DNA from: Mycobacterium sp. ACS1612 | Lineage (GTDB): Bacteria; Actinomycetota; Actinomycetes; Mycobacteriales; Mycobacteriaceae | DNA length: 64,000 bases | Reading direction: 5' to 3' | Assembly (NCBI RefSeq): GCF_001667505.1 | Contig: NZ_LZHZ01000008.1 | Span: 1-64,000, forward strand | Shown here: positions 1-8,609 of the stretch, in pieces | Layout: every line of letters starts with the position of its first letter | Numbering within the stretch: the stretch's first letter is position 1 | Program-made: the position numbers and the translations under genes | Notes under the pieces: generated by a model | What the model was told of the DNA's origin: nothing | Seen by the model: only the letters and a program-made list of their open reading frames with translations | The model's database searches: none

Positions 1-101
1 GGGGGGGCCGCGCGGGGGCGGGGGCGGGGCCCCCCCCCCCCCACCCCCCCCCGGCGGGGGCGGCCGCACGCGGCGGGGGGGGGGGGCCCCCCCCCCCCCC
101 C
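1..101. other. low-complexity G/C runs at window start
   Basis: This stretch is made of long G and C homopolymer runs with almost no A or T, then changes abruptly into normal coding sequence. The reading frame of the following poxB-like gene cannot be followed into it. The pattern is typical of low-quality sequence at a contig edge rather than of natural DNA. I see no gene or signal in it. Confidence 0.75.
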
Positions 102-1193
102 CACGACGAGTTGATGACCGCGGCGGGGACGCTGAACGCGCCCGTCGTACATGCGTTGCGCGGAAAGGAGTTCATCGAATACGACAACCCGTTCGACGTC
201 GGCATGACGGGTCTGCTCGGGTTCGCGTCGGGATACAAGGCGATCAAAGAGTCCGACGCACTGCTGATGTTGGGCACCGACTTTCCGTATCAGCAGTTTT
301 ATCCCGACCACGCGAAGGTGATTCAGGTCGACATCCGCGGCCGCAACCTCGGCCGTCGCGTTCCGCTCGAACTCGGCCTAGTCGGCACGGTGAAAGACAC
401 TCTGGCCGCCCTGCAACCGCTGCTGCGACAGAAGAACCAGCGCGAGCATCTGGACCGCTCGCTGCGCCACTACGGCAAGACCCGCAAGACGCTGGACGAT
501 TTGGCCGTCAACGACCGTGACCGGTCGCCCATTAGGCCGGAATATGTTGCGGGACTTGCCAATCAGCTTGCCAGCGACGATGCGGTTTTCACCGTCGACG
601 TCGGATCGCCTGTGGTGTGGGCGGCGCGCTACGTGAAGATGAACGGACGCAGACGGATGGTCGGATCGTTCAACCACGGCACGATGGCATGCGCGCTGCC
701 GCACGCCATCGGCGCGCAGACCGCCTACCGCGACCGCCAAGTGGTCGCGCTGGCCGGCGACGGCGGGCTGACGATGATGTTCGGCGAGCTCGTCACGTTG
801 ATCCAGAACCGACTGCCAGTGAAGGTGATCGTGTTCAACAACTCGTCGCTGAACTTCGTCGAACTGGAGATGAAGGCGGCGGGCATCGTCAACTACGGCA
901 CGGATCTGGTGAACCCGAATTTCGCCGACGTCGCACAGGCGATGGGGATCTTCGGCCGTCGCGTCGAGAAGCCAGCCGAGCTGCCGCAGGCGTTGAGCGA
1001 CGCGTTCGCACATGACGGTCCGGCACTCGTCGACGTGGTGACCGCACGGCAGGAGTTGTCGATCCCGCCGGCAATCACGGTGGAGCAGGCCAAGGGGTTC
1101 TCGCTCTACGCGATCCGGACCATCCTGGCCGGCCGTGGCGACGAGTTGCTCGACCTGATCACCACCAACGTCGCGCGCCGGATCCTTGACTGA
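102..1193 (+). CDS. poxB: pyruvate oxidase/dehydrogenase (PoxB-type), 5'-truncated
   Basis: C-terminal ~363 residues of a thiamine-diphosphate enzyme that decarboxylates pyruvate, in PoxB to acetate and CO2 with electrons passed to quinone through FAD. The text closely follows remembered E. coli PoxB: an N-terminal stretch with ALRGKE and EYDNPFDVGMTG, then GSFNHGTMACA, then the ThDP/Mg motif beginning AGDGG near residue 216 and ending with NN about 28 residues later, and finally a conserved AKGFSLY segment. About 210 N-terminal residues (the pyrimidine-binding domain) are missing because the frame enters the low-complexity contig end. Codons upstream of the first TTG/ATG (His-Asp-Glu-Leu) already fit the family, so those codons are not the true start. 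Stand-alone gene; the next gene is 54 bases on. Confidence 0.9.
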   Translation, partial: HDELMTAAGTLNAPVVHALRGKEFIEYDNPFDVGMTGLLGFASGYKAIKESDALLMLGTDFPYQQFYPDHAKVIQVDIRGRNLGRRVPLELGLVGTVKDTLAALQPLLRQKNQREHLDRSLRHYGKTRKTLDDLAVNDRDRSPIRPEYVAGLANQLASDDAVFTVDVGSPVVWAARYVKMNGRRRMVGSFNHGTMACALPHAIGAQTAYRDRQVVALAGDGGLTMMFGELVTLIQNRLPVKVIVFNNSSLNFVELEMKAAGIVNYGTDLVNPNFADVAQAMGIFGRRVEKPAELPQALSDAFAHDGPALVDVVTARQELSIPPAITVEQAKGFSLYAIRTILAGRGDELLDLITTNVARRILD

Positions 1194-1247
1194 TCTTGTT
1201 TCGGCACTTTCCAAGCCAATTCTCAGCACCGCCGCTAATGTTTGCCC

Positions 1248-2609
1248 ATGCGAATCCAGGCGTGGTCAGCGGTTGCTGTCGTTTTGCTCCTAGCGGCGTG
1301 CGGCGGGCCGAAGCCGCAGATACCCACCGACACCAAGGCCCGAGGCGGCGCCCCTGACACGAGCAGCGTCGAGATCCACGGCGACACCTCATCGAATGTG
1401 AACAAGCTGGCGATCCAGGCCATCGCCGATCTGCAGGACTACTGGGGCACCGAGTACCCGAAGCTCTACGGCGAGGAGTACGAACCGGTGAAAGGCGGCT
1501 TCTACGCTGTCGTGCCGTCGGCCGGTGGCGTGCCGCCCTGCGCGCAGGATGCCAGTGAGGTCGCGGGCAACGCGTTCTACTGCTCGACCAAGGATGTGGT
1601 CGCGTGGGACGCCGAGGGCCTGCTGCCCGAACTGCAGGGCAAATACGGCGACTTCGTCATCCCCGTGGTGCTCGCGCACGAATGGGGGCATGCGGTTCAA
1701 AGCCGGTCGCACTTCACCGCGCGGACCGTGACCAAGGAACTGCAGGCGGACTGCTTCGCGGGCGCATGGTCCAAACACGCCAAGGACGAAGGGGTGTTCA
1801 AGGTGTCCGCCGCCGACCTGGACACCGCGCTGGCGGGCATCCTCGATCTGCGTGACACCCCTGGCACGTCCAACATCGACCCGAATGCGCACGGAAGCGG
1901 CTTCGACCGGGTCAGCGCGTTCCAGGACGGGTTCGACAACGGACCGCAGAGGTGCAAGGACTACCGCGACGACGAACCAATGGTGCTCGAATTGCCGTTC
2001 AACGACGAGGAAGATGCAGCGCGCGGCGGCGATGCTCCCTACGACTCGATCGTCAACGGTGTGCCGTACGACCTCGAGGACTACTGGACGCACGTGTACC
2101 CGGAGTTGACCGCGGGCGAGCAGTGGCCGCCGGTCCGCGGGATCGAGGCGTACCACCCGGACTCGCCGCCGATGTGCGGCGGACAGTCCGCCGAGGGCTA
2201 CGCTCTGTTCTATTGCGTCCCAGACGATTACGTCGGCTGGGACAACGTCCGTGCGATGCCCGAGGTGTACCGGCAGGGCGGCGACTACGCCGTCGCCACG
2301 TTGCTTGCCACTCAATACGGGCTCGCAGCGCTGACCCGACTGGGTGACGACTCCGACGAGAAGACGTCCACGCTTCGGGCCGATTGCATGGCGGGCGGCT
2401 ACACCGCGAGCGTGATTCTGTACAACCGGCCGGACACCAGCACGTACCACATCTCGCCGGGCGATCTCGACGAAGGCATCAAGGCGCTGCTCGTGTTCCG
2501 CGGCGAGGGTGACGTCGAGCGGCAGGGTGCCGGATGGGCGCGCGTCAAGGCGTTCCGGTCGGGTGTCATCGACGGGGCGGAGTCCTGCCTGAGCTACGAG
2601 GACAAGTAG
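1248..2609 (+). CDS. lipoprotein with tandem zinc-metallopeptidase-like domains, second degenerate
   Basis: Secreted lipoprotein of 453 residues. A hydrophobic signal peptide ends in lipobox LAAC with Cys18 as lipidation site. Domain 1 (about residues 40-220) carries HEWGHAVQ near residue 144 and a downstream ELQADCFAGAW segment, the HExxH plus Glu layout of the neutral zinc metallopeptidase (YpfJ-like) family. Domain 2 (about 255-440) repeats the same architecture, including a DLEDYW start and RADCMAGG, but the HEWGH position reads TQYGL, so zinc ligands and catalytic Glu are absent. I infer one potentially active and one structural domain. The ATG was chosen over an upstream in-frame TTG because it begins the signal peptide. 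Substrate unknown. Confidence 0.75.
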   Translation: MRIQAWSAVAVVLLLAACGGPKPQIPTDTKARGGAPDTSSVEIHGDTSSNVNKLAIQAIADLQDYWGTEYPKLYGEEYEPVKGGFYAVVPSAGGVPPCAQDASEVAGNAFYCSTKDVVAWDAEGLLPELQGKYGDFVIPVVLAHEWGHAVQSRSHFTARTVTKELQADCFAGAWSKHAKDEGVFKVSAADLDTALAGILDLRDTPGTSNIDPNAHGSGFDRVSAFQDGFDNGPQRCKDYRDDEPMVLELPFNDEEDAARGGDAPYDSIVNGVPYDLEDYWTHVYPELTAGEQWPPVRGIEAYHPDSPPMCGGQSAEGYALFYCVPDDYVGWDNVRAMPEVYRQGGDYAVATLLATQYGLAALTRLGDDSDEKTSTLRADCMAGGYTASVILYNRPDTSTYHISPGDLDEGIKALLVFRGEGDVERQGAGWARVKAFRSGVIDGAESCLSYEDK

Positions 2610-2610
2610 G

Positions 2611-3285
2611 TCAGGCCGGGCGCGGCACGCTGGCCAGCGCGCTCTGACCGATCCATCCCGGGATGGCCCTGCGCACGTCGGCCGGACCGGACACCGCGAC
2701 GCTGCCGTCGAGCAGCGCGTGTTGCCAACTGGTGTCTCCGCGCCAGATCCGGGTGAGCGTCCGGAGGCTGGCTTCCACAGTTCCCGCCACCTCGTGGCCG
2801 GGGTCGAAATCGCACACATCGGCCTCGCCGTCGGCGACGACCAGCCACCAGCGCGACGCCTTGGGCGACACCCCGTCCAGGCGGAACGCCAGCGTGGTGC
2901 GGGTCCGCGGCCATTCCTCGATCGGAATGGTGCGGCGCATATCCCACATCAGCAGGTGCGGATCGAGGTCCTCCTCGCCGAGTTCGCCGATCCAGCGCAC
3001 GCCCCATGCGCCCAGCGCCTCGACCACGTCGGTGAGCTCCTTGCCGCACTCGGTCAGCGAGTACATCGTCCGGCCGTCGACCTCATCGCGCGCGACGACG
3101 CCCGCGCGGGTCAGCGACTTCAGCCGCTTCGACAGCAAGGCGGGCGACATCTTCGGCACCCCGCGGCGCAGCTCGTTGAAGTGCCTGCTGCCCAGCAGCA
3201 GCTCCCGGACGACGAGCATCGTCCAGCGCTCGTCCAGCAGCTCCATCGCCTTGGCCACCGGACAGAACTGGCCGTATCCGGACAT
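2611..3285 (-). CDS. HxlR-family winged-helix regulator with SCP2-like C-terminal domain
   Basis: 224 residues. The N-terminal ~100 residues are an HxlR winged helix: CPVAKAMELLDERWTMLVVR, then RHFNELRRGVPKMSPALLSKRL as the DNA-recognition part, then a wing. The rest resembles the sterol-carrier-like domain attached to many actinobacterial HxlR proteins. A strong Shine-Dalgarno (GGGGAGGTGA) sits six bases before the ATG, which excludes longer upstream starts. It is divergent from the methyltransferase gene, with paired repeats between them that are probable operators, so it may control that gene and itself. Ligand unknown. Confidence 0.85.
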   Translation of the reverse strand: MSGYGQFCPVAKAMELLDERWTMLVVRELLLGSRHFNELRRGVPKMSPALLSKRLKSLTRAGVVARDEVDGRTMYSLTECGKELTDVVEALGAWGVRWIGELGEEDLDPHLLMWDMRRTIPIEEWPRTRTTLAFRLDGVSPKASRWWLVVADGEADVCDFDPGHEVAGTVEASLRTLTRIWRGDTSWQHALLDGSVAVSGPADVRRAIPGWIGQSALASVPRPA

Positions 3286-3307
3286 CGCGTCACCTCCCCG
3301 GTCCGCA

Positions 3308-3352
3308 CCCAGTACAGATATGGAACCAGCCCCAGTACAGATCTGTGACTGG
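3308..3352. promoter_or_regulatory. paired operator candidate between HxlR and methyltransferase genes
   Basis: The 12-mer CCCAGTACAGAT occurs twice, at 3308-3319 and 3331-3342, 23 bases apart. The second copy runs into an inverted copy, giving the perfect 10-base palindrome ACAGATCTGT with CCAGT/ACTGG flanks (3332-3352). Direct plus inverted half-sites in a 92-base divergent intergenic region next to an HxlR gene suggest the HxlR binding site. Inference from position and symmetry only. Confidence 0.55.
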
Positions 3353-3377
3353 TTTCGCCGTGATGTGACGACCGACG

Positions 3378-4214
3378 ATGTCAGACATGAGCAACCTGAC
3401 CGCGGCTGTTGACCACAGCCAGATCGCCGCCAAACACCGAGCCATGTGGGCTTCGGGGGATTACCCGAAACTCGCCGCCGACCTGGTCGCCCCGCTGGGA
3501 CCCGCGCTGGTCGAAGCCATCGAAGTGGGTCCGGGGGACCGCGTCCTCGACGTCGCCGCCGGCACCGGCAACGCCGCCATTCCGGCGGCACGGACCAACG
3601 CCAGCGTGATCGCCAGCGACCTGTGTCCCGAGCTGTTGGAAAGCGGCCGTGCGCTCGCCGCCGAACAGGGTGTGCAGCTCGAGTGGCGTGAGGCCAACGC
3701 CCACGCACTGCCGTTCGGCGACAACGAGTTCGACGTGGTGATGTCGTGCATCGGCGTGATGTTCGCCCCGTTCCACGAACTGGCAGCGGGCGAATTGGTC
3801 CGGGTGACCAAGCCAGGCGGCAGGATCGGCCTGATCAACTGGACGCCCGAGGGGCACATCGGCAAGTTGTTCGCGACCATGAAGCCGTACATGCCCGGTC
3901 CGCCGCCGGGTGCGCAACCACCGCCGCTGTGGGGACAAGAGGATCACGTCCGCGAGCTGTTCGGCGACCGCGTCACCGACCTTCGGACGGAGCGCCGGAT
4001 GCTGGCTGTGCACCACTTCGCCGACGGCGCTGGCTTCCGCGACTACTTCAAGGCCACTTACGGGCCCACCATCGCGGCGTACCGCAACATCGAGGACGAA
4101 GCGGACCGGGTAGCGGAACTGGACGACGCGATCGCCCGCGTCGGCGACGCAGTCCTACACGGTGACCACACCATGGAATGGGAGTACCTGCTCGTGACGG
4201 CGCGCAAGGCCTGA
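3378..4214 (+). CDS. class I SAM-dependent methyltransferase
   Basis: 278 residues with a UbiE/Methyltransf_11-type Rossmann fold. Motif I reads VLDVAAGTGNAAI near residue 52, followed by an acidic ribose-binding SDLCPELL segment, NAHALPFGDNEFDVV (motifs II/III) and a post-motif KPGGRIGLINW. It transfers a methyl group from S-adenosylmethionine; nothing identifies the acceptor. It is divergent from the HxlR regulator and is the likely target of that protein. A second ATG nine bases downstream is an equally possible start. Confidence 0.85.
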   Translation: MSDMSNLTAAVDHSQIAAKHRAMWASGDYPKLAADLVAPLGPALVEAIEVGPGDRVLDVAAGTGNAAIPAARTNASVIASDLCPELLESGRALAAEQGVQLEWREANAHALPFGDNEFDVVMSCIGVMFAPFHELAAGELVRVTKPGGRIGLINWTPEGHIGKLFATMKPYMPGPPPGAQPPPLWGQEDHVRELFGDRVTDLRTERRMLAVHHFADGAGFRDYFKATYGPTIAAYRNIEDEADRVAELDDAIARVGDAVLHGDHTMEWEYLLVTARKA

Positions 4215-4226
4215 CAACATGTCGGT

Positions 4227-5294
4227 GTGCCCAACGACGCCCAGCAGCTTCCGACTCTGACCGACGAAGCCCAGGCTGCGCTGCGGCGCTGGGTGCGAGA
4301 ACAGGGCCTCGGGTCCGAGGTCTCCGATGTCGAACCGTTGACCGGCGGCACGCAGAACATTGTGGTGCGGGTGCACATCGACGGTCGTCCGATGGTGTTG
4401 CGGCGACCGCCACTGCATCCGCGGCCGACGAGCAACAACACCATGTTGCGCGAAATCGCGGCGCTGCGAACGCTGGCAGGCACCACCGTGCCGCACCCGG
4501 GTTTCATTGCGGGTTGCGACGACCTCGACGTGCTCGGGGTGGTGTTCTATCTGATGGAAGAGGTCGACGGCTTCAATCCCGGCGACAGCATGGAGCAGGC
4601 ATACGTCGACTACGTCGATTGGCGGCACCAGGTCGGCCTGTCGTATGCGGCGAGCCTCGCGCAACTCGGCAACGTCGTATGGGAGGGCAGTCCGCTCGCG
4701 GAGTTGAAACGGCCGGGTTCGTTTCTGCAACGGCAGGTTCCGCAATTCTTGCGGCTGCTGGAAAGCTATCGGCACGACCGCTATTCGCCCGAATCGCTGG
4801 CCGTCACCGAGTTGGCGGACTGGCTGGAGACCAACCGCCCGCCGGACGGCAAGCCCGGCATCATGCACGGCGATCCGCATCTGAGCAACGTGCTGCTGCG
4901 CCGCGACAAGCCTGAGCTGGCCGCGTTCGTGGACTGGGAGATGTGCACGGTCGGCGATCCGCTGCTGGACCTCGGCTGGATGTTGATCTGCTGGCCGCTG
5001 GAGACGAACACCATCACCGCCGGCGCGCAACTCGCCGCGCTCGGCGGCCTGGCCAGCAGACGTGAACTGCTCGACGCCTACCTGGCCGCGGGCGGCCGCG
5101 AAACATCAAGCCTCAATTGGTATGTCGCGATGGCGTGCTTCAAACTCGGCATCGTCATCGAGGGCACATGGTCGCGCTACCTCATCGGGCAGGCGAGCAG
5201 AGACGCCGGCGAGCGACTGCACTCCAACGCCCAGAACCTGATCGACGTCGGCACCCAGGTGGCCAAGGGCGACAGTCCATTTGGCGTCGACTAG
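4227..5294 (+). CDS. APH/ACAD10-like phosphotransferase
   Basis: 355 residues of the aminoglycoside-phosphotransferase/choline-kinase fold in the subgroup often annotated as acyl-CoA dehydrogenase-associated kinase. The catalytic Brenner motif is intact: HGDPHLSN at residues 214-221, followed by VDWEMCTVGDP for metal binding. An N-terminal GGTQN loop and a lysine-poor N-lobe are usual for this subgroup. It starts at a GTG 12 bases after the methyltransferase stop, so it may be co-transcribed. Substrate unknown; a lipid-acyl or small alcohol is more likely than an antibiotic in this subgroup. Confidence 0.8.
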   Translation: MPNDAQQLPTLTDEAQAALRRWVREQGLGSEVSDVEPLTGGTQNIVVRVHIDGRPMVLRRPPLHPRPTSNNTMLREIAALRTLAGTTVPHPGFIAGCDDLDVLGVVFYLMEEVDGFNPGDSMEQAYVDYVDWRHQVGLSYAASLAQLGNVVWEGSPLAELKRPGSFLQRQVPQFLRLLESYRHDRYSPESLAVTELADWLETNRPPDGKPGIMHGDPHLSNVLLRRDKPELAAFVDWEMCTVGDPLLDLGWMLICWPLETNTITAGAQLAALGGLASRRELLDAYLAAGGRETSSLNWYVAMACFKLGIVIEGTWSRYLIGQASRDAGERLHSNAQNLIDVGTQVAKGDSPFGVD

Positions 5295-6040
5295 AGCAGC
5301 CTGCTGATGCCGCGCGCCGCCACCTGCAGCGCGCCCAGTAGCCGCTGCCTGTCGCGTTTGAGGCTCGCGACGACGACGCCGATCGCCGCCACCACGGCAC
5401 CGTCGGAGGACTGCGCCACCGGAACCGCCATCGAGCAAGCGCCAAGCGACATCTCCTCGGTGGTGGTCGCGACGCCGTCGCGCCGGATCCGCTGCAGTTG
5501 CGGTTCGAGTAGCTCCGGCCGGGTGATCGTGTACGGCGTGATCCGGCTCAGGTTGGCCATCACCCGGTCATGGATCTCGGTAGGGGAGTGCGCCAGTAGC
5601 ACCTTCCCGACACCGGTGGCGTGCATGGGCAGTCGGGTGCCGACGGTGCTGACGATCGGCACTGACGCCCGGCCCTGCATCCGGTCCAGGTACAGCACCT
5701 CGTCGTCGTCACGCACCGCCAGATGCACGGTCGCCATCGTCGCCGCGAACACGTCGTGCAGGAACGGTTCGGCCACCTGTCGCAGCCTGCCCTGAACCGG
5801 TGCCAGCAAGCCGGCCTCCCACACCAACCGGCCGATCACATAGCGGCCGTCGTCGAGGCGGTCCAGCGCGCCGCCCGCAACGAGCTCGCGGGCCAGCCGG
5901 TGAGTCGTGGGCAGCGTGAGATCGGCGCGCCTGGCGATCTCCGACAGGGTCAGGCTGCGGTGATGCTCGCCGAACGCGCCGAGCAGCGCCAGCAGCCGGG
6001 AGGTGACGGTCGCTCCCGGCACCGACGTGTTCCCGGCCAT
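5291..6040 (-). CDS. IclR-family regulator of the pca operon
   Basis: 249 residues. Residues 10-70 form the IclR winged helix (RLLALLGAFGEHH, then LTLSEIARRADLTLPTTHRLARELV), and residues 85-249 form the effector-binding domain with HLAVRDDDEVLYLDR and PMHATGVGKVLLA. It is divergent from pcaH, the usual arrangement of PcaR/PcaU-type regulators, which respond to protocatechuate or 3-oxoadipate. Regulation of the adjacent operon is inferred from position. An AAGGGTG Shine-Dalgarno supports the ATG. The stop codon overlaps that of the convergent phosphotransferase gene. Confidence 0.85.
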   Translation of the reverse strand: MAGNTSVPGATVTSRLLALLGAFGEHHRSLTLSEIARRADLTLPTTHRLARELVAGGALDRLDDGRYVIGRLVWEAGLLAPVQGRLRQVAEPFLHDVFAATMATVHLAVRDDDEVLYLDRMQGRASVPIVSTVGTRLPMHATGVGKVLLAHSPTEIHDRVMANLSRITPYTITRPELLEPQLQRIRRDGVATTTEEMSLGACSMAVPVAQSSDGAVVAAIGVVVASLKRDRQRLLGALQVAARGISRLL

Positions 6041-6109
6041 TTGATCACCCTTTCGCTGAGTGGAAGCCTAACCTTCATACCGTGCGATGTCGCCGGTACC
6101 GTGCGGGCT

Positions 6110-6856
6110 ATGACAGGGCAAGCGGAGATCACCGCGGAGATCGCGGCGATCCACACCGACTATCACCGGGCCGGCGTCGAGGAAACCCAACCGCGGCTGC
6201 ACTATCCGCCGTACCGCAGCAGTACGCTGCGCCATCCGCATCACGAACTGCATCAGGTCGATCCGGAAGCGATCGAGCTGTGGGCACCGTGCTTCGGCCA
6301 AGCCGACGTGGACCCCCTGGAGGCGGATCTGACGATCCAACACACCGGCCAACCGATCGGCGAGCGCACCGTGATCACCGGACGAATCGTCGACGGCGAC
6401 GGCAGACCGGTGCGCGGCCAACTCGTCGAGATCTGGCAGGCCAACGCCGCGGGACGGTACATCCATCAGCGTGATCAGCATCCCGCGCCGCTCGACCCGA
6501 ACTTCACCGGCGTCGGGCGATGCCTGACCGACGACGACGGCACCTACCGATTCACCACGATCAAGCCCGGACCGTACCCGTGGCGCAACCACCACAATGC
6601 GTGGCGGCCCGCGCACATCCATTTCTCGTTGTTCGGAACGGATTTCACCCAGCGGATGATCACCCAGATGTACTTCCCCGGTGACCCCCTGTTCGCGTTG
6701 GATCCCATCTACCAGTCGATCACCGACCAGAAGGCCCGTGATCGGGTTGTCGCCACCTACGACCACGACGTCACCAGCCACGAATGGGCCACCGGTTACC
6801 GGTGGGACATCGTGTTGACCGGCGCCGCCCGGACACCCTTTGAGGACGTCCGATGA
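6110..6856 (+). CDS. pcaH: protocatechuate 3,4-dioxygenase beta subunit
   Basis: 248 residues. With PcaG it cleaves protocatechuate between the two hydroxylated carbons (intradiol) to 3-carboxy-cis,cis-muconate. The non-heme Fe(III) ligands of the family are all visible with correct spacing: Tyr in GRYIH, Tyr 39 residues later in KPGPYPWRN, and the two His of AHIHF. The ATG opening MTGQAEI was chosen because the frame upstream has no dioxygenase similarity and lies in the intergenic region. First gene of a tightly overlapping operon (ATGA with pcaG), transcribed away from the IclR gene. Confidence 0.95.
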   Translation: MTGQAEITAEIAAIHTDYHRAGVEETQPRLHYPPYRSSTLRHPHHELHQVDPEAIELWAPCFGQADVDPLEADLTIQHTGQPIGERTVITGRIVDGDGRPVRGQLVEIWQANAAGRYIHQRDQHPAPLDPNFTGVGRCLTDDDGTYRFTTIKPGPYPWRNHHNAWRPAHIHFSLFGTDFTQRMITQMYFPGDPLFALDPIYQSITDQKARDRVVATYDHDVTSHEWATGYRWDIVLTGAARTPFEDVR

Positions 6857-7410
6857 GCACCCTGACCGCGACGCCGGGCCAGACGATCGGGCCGTTCTTC
6901 GGCTATGCCCTGCCGTTTGAGAGAGGCAACGAACTCGTCCCACCCGGATCGCCCGGTGCGATTCGGTTGCACGGCGTCGTCACCGACGGCGCAGGCGCCC
7001 CGGTGCCCGATGCGCTGGTGGAGATCTGGCAGGGCGATGCCAACGGGGCGGTGCCGACGGCGGCGGGTTCGTTGCGACGCGACGGGTGGACCTTCACCGG
7101 GTGGGGACGCGCGAGCACCGACGCCAACGGGCACTACAGTTTCACGACGGTCAAACCCGGCCCGGTGCAACCCGATTCGGTGCCCTTCTACGCCGTCACG
7201 GTGTTCGCCCGCGGCCTGCTGAACCGGCTCTTCACCCGCGCATACGTACCCGACGGCCGGGTTGCCGACGACGGACTGCTCAACTCGGTGCCACCGGACC
7301 GGCGGCACACCTTGATCGCGGTGCCCGACGATCGCGGCCTGCGGTTCGACATCAGGCTGCAAGGCGCCGACGAGACGGTGTTCCTGCGCTACCGGGGCCA
7401 ACACCGATGA
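6853..7410 (+). CDS. pcaG: protocatechuate 3,4-dioxygenase alpha subunit
   Basis: 185 residues, homologous to PcaH but without the iron-ligand set, as expected for the alpha chain. It starts with the family signature TPGQTIGPFFGYALPF, then VEIWQGDANG and TTVKPGPV, and ends in the conserved FDIRLQG-TVFL region. It forms the mixed oligomer with PcaH and contributes to the substrate pocket. It overlaps pcaH by four bases at one end and pcaB by four at the other, so the three are translationally coupled. Confidence 0.95.
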   Translation: MSTLTATPGQTIGPFFGYALPFERGNELVPPGSPGAIRLHGVVTDGAGAPVPDALVEIWQGDANGAVPTAAGSLRRDGWTFTGWGRASTDANGHYSFTTVKPGPVQPDSVPFYAVTVFARGLLNRLFTRAYVPDGRVADDGLLNSVPPDRRHTLIAVPDDRGLRFDIRLQGADETVFLRYRGQHR

Positions 7411-8609
7411 CCGACCTGTACTGGCCGGGTGATCACCGCGCCGGCTCGCTGTTCACCGATTCGGCGCTGCTGACGGCGCTGGTGTCGGTCGAAAACGCTT
7501 GGCTCGCAGTACTTGTGGACGCCGAAGTCGCGCCGCCCGCCGCGCGTGCCGACCTGACCGCCGTCGTCTCCTCTGAGGACGCCGAGACAATCGCCGTCGC
7601 TGCCGAAGCCGACGGCAACCCGGTGCCCGGCCTGCTCGCAGTGCTGCGCCGGCGAACCGGCGGCGAACCCGCGCGCTGGCTGCACCGCGGACTGACCAGT
7701 CAAGACGTGATCGACACCGCGCTGATGCTGTGCACACGGGACACGCTGTCGGCGGTGCGTCGTGAAATGTCCTCGCAGATAGGCGCTTTGATCTCGCTGA
7801 CCGAACGCCACCAGCGTGATCCGATGGTGGCGCGCACACTGACTCAGCCCGCACTGCCCAGCACGGTCGGCATGAAGATCGCGAATTGGCTGTCTGCGGT
7901 GCTGGACGCCGCGGACACCGTCGCGGCACTGCCCCCGTTGCCCGTCCAGGCGGGCGGGGCCGCAGGCACGCTCGCCGCGACGACGGAACTGACCGGATCG
8001 CCTGCCGATGCCATATCGCTGTCGACGCGACTCGCCGCCGCGCTGGATCTGGCGTACCCCGGGCCGTGGCACACCACCCGTTCGATGCTCACCCGCATCG
8101 GCGATGCGCTCGTGACATGTTGTGACGCATGGGGACACATCGCTGCCGACATTGCGACGGGGAGCAGGCACGAGATCGGTGAACTGGCCGAGGGCAGAGG
8201 CGGTGGTTCGTCGACCATGCCGCACAAGAACAACCCGGTGTTGTCGGTACTGGTTCGGCGGGCCGCGCTGACCGCCCCCGCGCTGGCGGCCACCCTGCAC
8301 ACCGCTGCGGCGGCCAGTGTCGACGAACGCTCCGACGGGGCGTGGCACGCCGAGTGGGCCACCATGCGCACGCTCGCCCGACGCACGGTTGTGGCCGCCG
8401 TGCACACCACCGAACTGCTCGAGGGGCTGAGGATTGACACCGACCGCGCGGCGGCGAACCTGACGGCCGCAGGTGACCTGCTGGCCGAGCAGCGCTCGAT
8501 GTCCGAATTGACTGGGCGACCCGCACTTTCGAACTACACCGGCGCGACGGACTTCTTGATCGACGCGACACTGCAACGCGCGCGCCACCACCTGAAGGAG
8601 GCGATATGA
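7407..8609 (+). CDS. pcaB: 3-carboxy-cis,cis-muconate cycloisomerase
   Basis: 400 residues of the fumarase/adenylosuccinate-lyase superfamily. The signature loop GGGSSTMPHKNNP lies near residue 270, and GLTSQDVIDTA near residue 95 is the other conserved active-site block. It lactonises 3-carboxymuconate to 4-carboxymuconolactone. The start is the ATG that overlaps the pcaG stop; codons upstream of it belong to another frame of pcaG. The four-base overlap with the next gene continues the operon. Confidence 0.93.
   Translation: MTDLYWPGDHRAGSLFTDSALLTALVSVENAWLAVLVDAEVAPPAARADLTAVVSSEDAETIAVAAEADGNPVPGLLAVLRRRTGGEPARWLHRGLTSQDVIDTALMLCTRDTLSAVRREMSSQIGALISLTERHQRDPMVARTLTQPALPSTVGMKIANWLSAVLDAADTVAALPPLPVQAGGAAGTLAATTELTGSPADAISLSTRLAAALDLAYPGPWHTTRSMLTRIGDALVTCCDAWGHIAADIATGSRHEIGELAEGRGGGSSTMPHKNNPVLSVLVRRAALTAPALAATLHTAAAASVDERSDGAWHAEWATMRTLARRTVVAAVHTTELLEGLRIDTDRAAANLTAAGDLLAEQRSMSELTGRPALSNYTGATDFLIDATLQRARHHLKEAI

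Noticed and set aside
378..1229. Long antisense open frame across poxB.
   Set aside because: Mirror of the real gene at high GC; rich in Arg and His with no domain.
1389..2819. 476-residue antisense open frame across the metallopeptidase lipoprotein gene.
   Set aside because: Shadow of the real gene; the plus-strand frame has a signal peptide and catalytic motif.
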